Below the pieces are notes generated by a model. The model saw nothing but the letters and a program-made list of their open reading frames with translations, made no database searches and was not told the origin of the DNA. Positions 42,901 to 49,684 of a stretch of 58,526 nt of DNA are shown one piece after another; positions within the stretch are counted from its first letter, which is position 1; each line of letters begins with the position of its first letter. The DNA is taken from positions 1 through 58,526 of the forward strand of contig JAGBJO010000005.1 in assembly GCA_017934425.1 (NCBI GenBank), given 5' to 3'. The position numbers and the translations under genes were made by a program. Source of the DNA: Ruminococcus sp. (GTDB lineage: Bacteria > Bacillota > Clostridia > Oscillospirales > Ruminococcaceae).

Positions 42901-45422
42901 TAGAAAGTCTCCACACGGTCGGCTTTGTCCTCGATGCGGGCGATTATCTCGTAGCCGATAGTATCGCAGAGTTCAGCCATTTCGTCGATAGTTACGTTTA
43001 CGTTATCGAAGATAGAGATCTCGTCGCCAACCTTAACTTCTCCTTCGATGTCGGTAATGTCGATCATAGTAAGATCCATGCAGATCGAGCCGACAATGGG
43101 TGCTCTCTGACCGTTTACCACGAAGCATCCGCTCTTTTCGTCGTTCTGGTGGAACAGCTTGCGGAAGATGCCGTCGGAGTAGCCTACAGCAACAGTAGCT
43201 ATCTTAGTTTTGCGTGTGGTGGTATATCTTCTGTTGTAGCTTACGGGAGTACCAGCTTCATGCTCGGTAATTTTCAGAATAACAGTAGCGAATCTGAGTG
43301 CAGGCTTCAGGTCGATCTTCTCACGCAGTTCCTCGCAGGGGTAGTAGCCGTAGAGCATATAGCCAGGACGAACCATGTTGTAGTGAACGGCGTTCTGGTT
43401 AAATATAGCGGCACCGGCGCAGGCGTGCTTATGGGGAGCAGTTCCGAGAACTCTCTCGATCTCGCCTACAGCAGTAGCAAATCTCTGGGACTGGAGAGCA
43501 GTAAACTCCAGGTCACTTTCAGTGAAGCTGTCGGCGCAAACATAGTGCATGAAGATACCGTCGAACTGGAGGTTAGTCAGCTTCTTTATCTCCTCAGCGA
43601 AGTAGCGGCTGTCCTTGACTGAGATGCCAAGACGTGCAGCACCAGTATCAACTTCAATATGGATCTTGCACTTCACGCCACGCTTTCCGGCTTCCTCGTT
43701 GAGTGCCTTAGCGAAGTTCAGGTCGCCGACTGCGCTGACATAACCGCCGTCGAGTATTTCCTTGATATCAGCGATAATGGGCTGATAGATGACCATTATA
43801 TTAACATCAGGGAGAATACGTCTGATAAGTGAAGCTTCCTTAGCATCAGCAACAGCAAGATACTTGCAGTCCTTGAAAACGTTAGCGATGATATCCACGC
43901 CGCAGCCGTAGGCATTAGCCTTTACCATAGGCATGATGTCCACGCCGTCCTCCAGGCTTCTGCTTATCTGGAAGTAGTTGTGCTTCATAGCGTTTATATC
44001 AACGTAGAGTCTTGTGGGACTGGGGGGGAGAGCGGTGAAGTCACTCCTGACGGAATTGATGTAGGATTTCAGGCTTTCGTAGAAGTCCTCCATAGCGCTT
44101 GCACGAGAACCCTTGATAAGAACAACGTCACCGATGTTCATTCCGCCCTCTGTAACGAATCTGAGGAGAGCGTCCATAAGTTCCTGGCGCTGGTCAGCAG
44201 GGAAGCAGTCGCCCTTGGTGCTGCCAAGACCGCTGCGGAAAGCTTCGTAGTCCTCACCGATGAAGAATACATGGTCAAGACCGGACTTGTCGCAAAGCTG
44301 AGCTAAGTTCTTATGTTCCTGAACACTGAAATCGCCCAGTTCGTGCATCTGACCGAGGATAGCTATCTTCTTGCCGTCCTTTTTGAATCCCAGCATAGCA
44401 TTGATAGCAACACGCATACTGTCGGGAGAAGCGTTGTAGTAGTCCTTGATGATAGCGATACCCTTATCGTAGGATACTTCGTTTCTCATGGAAACAGCCT
44501 CATAAGCTGACAGTGCAGCGCAGGCTTCGTCCAGTGTGAAACCAAGCTTCAGGGTGCTGTAGATAGCTTCCAGAGCGTTGTAAACGTTGTGGATACCGAT
44601 AATAGGCAGAGTACACTTAGCGAACTTATCTCCTGTAGATACAGTGAAAGTTGTGGAAGAACCCTCTGATATAATATCCTTAGCGCAAAGCTTGGAATTT
44701 TCGCAGTTGCCTATTCTCTCGATATTGATGCCGTCGATAGCAACATCTGTGAGCATAGGATCATCGCCGTTGATTATGAGAGTACCGTTTTCGGGCAGAC
44801 CGGCAGTGATTTCCAGCTTAGCCTTTTTGATATTCTCCTGAGAACCCAGGTTACCGATATGAGCCATACCGATATTAGTGATAACGCCGACAGAGGGCTT
44901 AGCTATTCTGGTAAGCAGGTCGATCTCGCCCAGGTGGTTCATACCAAGTTCAAGAACAGCGCAGTCGTAGCTGTTGTCCAGGCGGAAAAGTGTGCGGGGC
45001 AGACCGATGCCGTTATTGAAGTTCTTCTCCGGTGTAAGCACTTTGTACTTAGCGGAGAGGATAGTATATATCATATTTCTGGTAGTGGTCTTGCCGTTGC
45101 TTCCGGTAACAGCGATAACGGGGATATCGAATTTATCACGGTAGTAAGAAGCAAGCTTCTGGTAAGCGGCAGTAGTATCATCAACGAGGATAAGGGGGAT
45201 AGAAGTCTCCACCTTGTCTGAGGAAATGACAGCACAAGCGCCCTTGCTTACAGCGACCTCGATGAAGTCGCTTCCACGGAAGTTAGCGCCGTTGAGGGCG
45301 ATGAAAAGATCGCCGCTGCTAATGGTTCTGGTATCGGTGCTGACACCTGTGATATCGAAATCATTGCAGTCAGTATCTAATCCGAGTACTTTGCGTATTT
45401 CGGAGTACTTTAATGTTTCCAT
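42900..45422 (-). CDS. murF-alr: MurF-alanine racemase fusion
   Basis: 840 residues from the ATG at 45422 (AGGTGATAATT upstream; a GTG nine bases earlier is possible). Residues 1-458 are MurF: P-loop TGSNGKTTT at 106-114, NFNNGIGLP, ELGMNHLGEI. From about 471 the alanine racemase begins (TRLYVDINAMKHNYFQ), with PLP lysine 501 in MVKANAYGCG, the GYSDG tyrosine motif and the GSICMDLTMIDIT region. It converts L-Ala to D-Ala and adds D-Ala-D-Ala to UDP-MurNAc-tripeptide. Such fusions are known from Bacteroidetes. Follows the double Ddl gene by 49 bases on one transcript. Confidence 0.95.
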   Translation of the reverse strand: METLKYSEIRKVLGLDTDCNDFDITGVSTDTRTISSGDLFIALNGANFRGSDFIEVAVSKGACAVISSDKVETSIPLILVDDTTAAYQKLASYYRDKFDIPVIAVTGSNGKTTTRNMIYTILSAKYKVLTPEKNFNNGIGLPRTLFRLDNSYDCAVLELGMNHLGEIDLLTRIAKPSVGVITNIGMAHIGNLGSQENIKKAKLEITAGLPENGTLIINGDDPMLTDVAIDGINIERIGNCENSKLCAKDIISEGSSTTFTVSTGDKFAKCTLPIIGIHNVYNALEAIYSTLKLGFTLDEACAALSAYEAVSMRNEVSYDKGIAIIKDYYNASPDSMRVAINAMLGFKKDGKKIAILGQMHELGDFSVQEHKNLAQLCDKSGLDHVFFIGEDYEAFRSGLGSTKGDCFPADQRQELMDALLRFVTEGGMNIGDVVLIKGSRASAMEDFYESLKSYINSVRSDFTALPPSPTRLYVDINAMKHNYFQISRSLEDGVDIMPMVKANAYGCGVDIIANVFKDCKYLAVADAKEASLIRRILPDVNIMVIYQPIIADIKEILDGGYVSAVGDLNFAKALNEEAGKRGVKCKIHIEVDTGAARLGISVKDSRYFAEEIKKLTNLQFDGIFMHYVCADSFTESDLEFTALQSQRFATAVGEIERVLGTAPHKHACAGAAIFNQNAVHYNMVRPGYMLYGYYPCEELREKIDLKPALRFATVILKITEHEAGTPVSYNRRYTTTRKTKIATVAVGYSDGIFRKLFHQNDEKSGCFVVNGQRAPIVGSICMDLTMIDITDIEGEVKVGDEISIFDNVNVTIDEMAELCDTIGYEIIARIEDKADRVETF

Positions 45423-45471
45423 AATTATCACCTTTCATATTAAAATGCGCATTGAAGCAGCACATAAAAAC

Positions 45472-47850
45472 TTATTCTTCTATGATCTTCTCAAGCAGCT
45501 CCATAGGATAAAGGGGCGGCACTTCCTTAGCACCCTGCTGGAAAAGAACAGTAGAGGGTGAAAGACCGGGAAGTGTATTCAGCTCGATAATGATTATCTC
45601 GTTGGTCTTGTTGTTAGCGAAGATATCAATACGGCAGTAGTCCTTAACGCCGCAAGCCTTAGCAACATTCTCCATAGCCTTCTTGATAAGACCAAGCAGC
45701 TTGTCGCTGATGATATTTGCAGGGGGAGGAGTGATATTGATACCAGTACCGCCCTGGAACTTCTCCTCAAGGGAGAGTACTGCATTATCAGCAACAGTGA
45801 TGCTGGGGTTGAGTGAATGGTACTGACCCTTCTTAGCCAGAACGCCTACAGTCAGCTCTACCCAGTCTCCGCCGCCCTTGGAGGTAACGTCCTTGTCAGT
45901 TACTACCAGTTCCTCAGTAGCGATATATTCCTCAAAGAGCATATCCGAAATAGTCTTGGGAAGCTGTATCTTTTCGGGCTGGTCAGCGAATGTATTCTCC
46001 GGGATAAAGGGATATCCTTCTTCCAGAAGTTCGATATACTTTTTAAGGTCGTCAGCACTGTGGAGAATAACGATACCAGTTGAGCAGCCGTCGCCGTTGG
46101 GCTTGATAACGATGCTTTTGCCGCCCAGTGTCTTGCTCAGTTCATTCCACTGACCTTCCGGGTCATTCAGGATATTTTCCACATCAGACTTACCCATGAG
46201 TATCTTCTTGCAGCTGCGTACACCTTCCAGGTTCAGTGCAGTAATAGTTTTACCAGTCTCGAACTTGTTCATGCAAAGTTTAGCAGCAACAGAACCGGAG
46301 CCATTGAAGTTAAGACCAGCGTCCTCCAGCTTCTTCTGGAGAGTACCGTTCTCGCCGTAGCCGCCGTGGAGACCGATGAACACATCAGCGTTCATACCCT
46401 TGGTCATAGAAATGAACTGGTCGATAGTCATTCTTTCGGGGGTGATGTCCTCCGCACGGGCGATGCCAGCCAGATCAAGCTGAGCGCTTATCTGCTTTTT
46501 AAGCTCGGCGGTATAAGCCACGTAATCAGCAGTTCTGCCTTTGATATAATCGTAGATCTCCTCGGTAGTATGCTTGAGTGCAGCAGCGTAGGGTACTTCA
46601 TATACGGTCATTTCGCCGTCTTCCTCAAAGAGGATATAGGGTACGGGGTGATACTTAGCGGAGTTCAGGAGTTTGAGCCATACATTAGTACCGCTCATGA
46701 GAGATACCTGACGCTCGGAAGTAAGACCGCCCAGGATAAGGTTAAGGCGCTTTTTGGAGTCGATATCCTCATCGGGTACAGAGTAGCTGATATTGTATCT
46801 GTCGCAGGCATTTTTAAGGATAAGGGAGAGCAGGTCTTTATGTCTCAGACCTACAGCCGCAGCCTGCTGGAAGATGAAGCTGTTCTGTTCCATACCGCTT
46901 ATGGGGTTGAAGTCGGAGAAGTAGATGCTGTCGTCGTCAAGAAGCCAGCCGTCGATACGCAGGAAGTCTCTTGCGCCCACCAGCTTGAAAAGCTTGGTAG
47001 CAGTATCTCTTATCTCGTCGATCTTATGGTGATCGAAGCGGGCAGGGCAGTAGTAATGAGTTTCGGTAGTGGACAGGTACTTTTTGCGCTTGTCGAAAAG
47101 TTCACCCTCCATAGAGTTGCCGTCCTTGTCGAGGAGTTCGATCTCGGTAGGCATAAGGGCAGCAGTTTTGCCGCCGGATTCCAGTATAATAACGGTGAAC
47201 TCCTTGCCACGGCAAAGCTGTTCAACGACAAGTTCGCCGTAAACGGGGAGAGACTCCTTAGCGGCGCTGACAGCTTCATCGATACTTCTTGCGATAGTAA
47301 CACCGATAGAAGAACCGCCCTCAACAGGCTTGATAACAGCTTCACTGAAGCCGTTGTCCTTCATGAAAGCAGTAACTTTAGCGGAGATATCGTCGCCGTT
47401 ATTTATATAGATCTTGGGGATAGTTCTAAGACCATTTGCCTGAAGAAGCTGAGTATCAGCGTTCTTCTTGTTATACATTTTTCTGCAAGCCTCAGCAGGG
47501 GAAGCGATAAAGGGGATATTCCTCTCCTGAAGGAAAGCCTGTATCTGACCGTCCTCGCCGTATTTTCCGTGCATAACAGGGAAAACCAGGTCATTGGAGC
47601 GGAGTATCTCAGTAAACTCCTCCTCGCTTATCATTTCGTTTTCGGTAAGCATGAACTCGAAATCGGAAGTGGTATTTGAGTAAAGGAATTTTTCGTCGAT
47701 ATAGTAACGATTCAGGGATTCATCGAAGAATATGACTTTAAGACCTATGCCGGGCATAGTGCGGAAGTGGTCGAACACAGAACGGACGGAGTTAAGGGAG
47801 ATGTCACGTTCCTTAGAAGGACCGCCGCAAAGCAGAACGAGATTAAGCAT
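45472..47850 (-). CDS. ddl: Tandem double D-alanine--D-alanine ligase
   Basis: 792 residues containing two complete ATP-grasp Ddl units. Unit 1 (about 1-365): Glu14, His94, EGGSSIG at 177-183, omega-loop KKYLSTTETHYYCPA with Tyr258, but metal site D300/D313/N315 in FSDFNPISGM, where Glu is usual for D313. Unit 2 (about 368-792): Glu379, His495, NGDGCSTG, omega-loop EEKFQGGTGINITPPP with Phe698 where unit 1 has Tyr, and an intact metal site D742/E756/N758 in ELNTLPG. Makes D-Ala-D-Ala or a variant. One unit may be regulatory or have another substrate. RBS AAGGAGGAG. Operon leader of murF-alr. Confidence 0.92.
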   Translation of the reverse strand: MLNLVLLCGGPSKERDISLNSVRSVFDHFRTMPGIGLKVIFFDESLNRYYIDEKFLYSNTTSDFEFMLTENEMISEEEFTEILRSNDLVFPVMHGKYGEDGQIQAFLQERNIPFIASPAEACRKMYNKKNADTQLLQANGLRTIPKIYINNGDDISAKVTAFMKDNGFSEAVIKPVEGGSSIGVTIARSIDEAVSAAKESLPVYGELVVEQLCRGKEFTVIILESGGKTAALMPTEIELLDKDGNSMEGELFDKRKKYLSTTETHYYCPARFDHHKIDEIRDTATKLFKLVGARDFLRIDGWLLDDDSIYFSDFNPISGMEQNSFIFQQAAAVGLRHKDLLSLILKNACDRYNISYSVPDEDIDSKKRLNLILGGLTSERQVSLMSGTNVWLKLLNSAKYHPVPYILFEEDGEMTVYEVPYAAALKHTTEEIYDYIKGRTADYVAYTAELKKQISAQLDLAGIARAEDITPERMTIDQFISMTKGMNADVFIGLHGGYGENGTLQKKLEDAGLNFNGSGSVAAKLCMNKFETGKTITALNLEGVRSCKKILMGKSDVENILNDPEGQWNELSKTLGGKSIVIKPNGDGCSTGIVILHSADDLKKYIELLEEGYPFIPENTFADQPEKIQLPKTISDMLFEEYIATEELVVTDKDVTSKGGGDWVELTVGVLAKKGQYHSLNPSITVADNAVLSLEEKFQGGTGINITPPPANIISDKLLGLIKKAMENVAKACGVKDYCRIDIFANNKTNEIIIIELNTLPGLSPSTVLFQQGAKEVPPLYPMELLEKIIEE

Positions 47851-47920
47851 AATGAATGTCTCCTCCTTAAAGAGAATAGAGGTAAAGTCGGCACATATCC
47901 ATAATATGCCGCTTACTTTT

Positions 47921-47949
47921 ATTATACAACATTAGCCTTACAAAGTCAA
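47921..47949 (-). promoter_or_regulatory. Promoter of the ddl-murF/alr operon
   Basis: Minus strand TTGACT, 17-base spacer, TATAAT. The 14 bases TAATGTTGTATAAT and the -35 are identical to those of the acyltransferase promoter at 49514-49542. Confidence 0.8.
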
Positions 47950-47962
47950 CCAATTTCATAAG

Positions 47963-48151
47963 CAATTCGTAATTCGTAATGCGTAATGCGTAATTTCGCC
48001 CAACTTTTTTGATGTGGTATATTCCAGCCGCAATCCATACAAAAAAATGTCCGGCTGCTGTACAAATGTACGGCAGTCGGACACTTTTCAAAATACATCG
48101 CCGTAAGGCGATACCATTAATTACGCATTACGCATTACGAATTACGCATTA
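47963..48151. repeat. Palindromic element, family 2, copy 2
   Basis: Outer inverted repeats of TTCGTAATGCGTAAT (left 47963-47995, right 48117-48151). The right 57 bases match copy 1 at 13995-14050 almost base for base. The interior carries a terminator hairpin. Most of the 340-base spacer between the ddl and acyltransferase genes is this element. Confidence 0.8.
48041..48083 (-). terminator. Terminator of the acyltransferase gene, inside family 2 copy 2
   Basis: TGTCCG.CTGC.GTAC / GTAC.GCAG.CGGACA stem with AAAT loop (48048-48083). On the minus strand it is followed by seven T. Confidence 0.8.
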
Positions 48152-48192
48152 AAAATGGCGTTCCACAAAAAGCGGAACGCCTGAATGTTGTT

Positions 48193-49473
48193 TTATTCTT
48201 TTTTGTCGGTGGGTGCTGCTTCTTCAGCGGCTATTTCCGGGACGGGCTTAGGAGTGGTTATCTTCTTTACGATAAACTTGATAAGCATTTCCAGAAGCTT
48301 ATATCCGGTAGTGATTATCAGACCCCAGAACAGTGCGTGCAGGAAAACGTACCAGTGCTGCTGATAAACGTGATGCCACCTGTCGATACTCCACTTTCCG
48401 TCTACGTCAGGATACTTGGCATTGAAGTCGCTGTAGGACTTTCTGTCGAACAGATAAGATACCAGGTACAGAGCGTATGTGGAATTTGAGATATAACCCA
48501 TGACTGCTTTGACGATCTTGTTATTTGTCTTGATGTCATAAAGCAGGGTGAAGATAGCGGCTGTCATAAGGAATATGGGGTATGAGCCGTAGAAGTTGAA
48601 GTGCCAGGAAGTGAAGTGGAAGCTGTTGTCAGCGTTAGTAGAGGAGATAGTCTGAACGAACGAGCTGAGTGTGATGAATACCCATGAAGCGATGAATACT
48701 CCCATAGCGACAAGCTTTGACTTTAACCAGTTCTTAGGCGGATACTTTCTCATGAAAGCGCCGAAGAAGTAGTATGCAAAAGGCCATATATCACTGAGGT
48801 AATCGGAGAATGGTCTGATCTGGTCATCTTTAGTGAATCCCCAGAAGTAACTCTTAGCGAATACGGACAGGCAGGTAACAGTACAAACAAGGACTATCGC
48901 CTGTTTTTTGTTCGCCAGACCATTTATTGAAAGGTTCAGGAACGGTATCAGGCAGAACAGTGCCACATAGAACCGGACGTACCAGCCGTAATCAGCCGCC
49001 TCGAACTGAATATAGTACTTAGCCAGATTCCACAGGCTAATGTCAGTACCGAATACCTTTTTGTCTACTGGCAGACAGAAAGCACCGATAAAGGCGTATA
49101 TGACGATAATTCGTATCAAGCCTTTGTAGTAGGAAGCTGAGAGTTTTTTGTTTACCATAAGGTAACCTGTGACCGTCATGAATATAGGAACACAGCAGTA
49201 ATAAAGCCACCTCATAGCGATAGGAGCTATCATCCAGGTATCATTTTCGTGTATTGGGGTATAGTAGAAACCGTCATACAGAAACGTGTGAACTCCCACC
49301 ACGAAGAATGCGGCGATTATCTTTAGTATGTCGATACCTAAAAAGTGAGGTTTGACGGGTTTGGGCGGAGGCGGCGGATCAACAGCAATGGCAGTATCCG
49401 GCGGCTTCGCAGCAGGAAGCGTTTGTTCCTTAACCGGAGCATCAGGAACAGGATTATTTTTTTTCTTGCTCAT
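48193..49473 (-). CDS. Acyltransferase family 3 membrane protein
   Basis: 426 residues from the ATG at 49473 (AGAGGA RBS). A proline-rich cytoplasmic N-terminus (about 1-50) precedes about ten membrane segments starting FLGIDILKIIAAFFVVGVHTF, the acyltransferase 3 signature. Family members acetylate or otherwise acylate cell-surface sugars, and a similar domain forms the N-terminal half of VanT-type racemases. Next to the D-Ala operon and sharing its promoter sequence, so a cell-envelope role is likely. Substrate unknown. Confidence 0.85.
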   Translation of the reverse strand: MSKKKNNPVPDAPVKEQTLPAAKPPDTAIAVDPPPPPKPVKPHFLGIDILKIIAAFFVVGVHTFLYDGFYYTPIHENDTWMIAPIAMRWLYYCCVPIFMTVTGYLMVNKKLSASYYKGLIRIIVIYAFIGAFCLPVDKKVFGTDISLWNLAKYYIQFEAADYGWYVRFYVALFCLIPFLNLSINGLANKKQAIVLVCTVTCLSVFAKSYFWGFTKDDQIRPFSDYLSDIWPFAYYFFGAFMRKYPPKNWLKSKLVAMGVFIASWVFITLSSFVQTISSTNADNSFHFTSWHFNFYGSYPIFLMTAAIFTLLYDIKTNNKIVKAVMGYISNSTYALYLVSYLFDRKSYSDFNAKYPDVDGKWSIDRWHHVYQQHWYVFLHALFWGLIITTGYKLLEMLIKFIVKKITTPKPVPEIAAEEAAPTDKKE

Positions 49474-49513
49474 TTTACATCCTCTTTTCAATTAAATTTA
49501 CCCAGTTATAGTA

Positions 49514-49542
49514 ATTATACAACATTAAAGGTATAAAGTCAA
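49514..49542 (-). promoter_or_regulatory. Promoter of the acyltransferase gene
   Basis: Minus strand TTGACT, 17-base spacer, TATAAT, sharing TAATGTTGTATAAT with the ddl promoter. Confidence 0.8.
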
Positions 49543-49684
49543 CAGTTTTCATCGGCGGAAATCCGGCGATTTGATAACTCCACGTATATTAGACGTAAAG
49601 CCAGAGGAAATCTCGCAGTATTATTCCTAACTTTGTATATCTGCACAAAACTGGTGCAAGTGATTTATGCATATCGACAGGTTC

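Noticed and set aside
46366-47679. 437-residue open frame antisense to the double ddl gene
   Set aside because: No ribosome site or recognisable domain; it mirrors the codon pattern of ddl, whose two Ddl domains are unmistakable.
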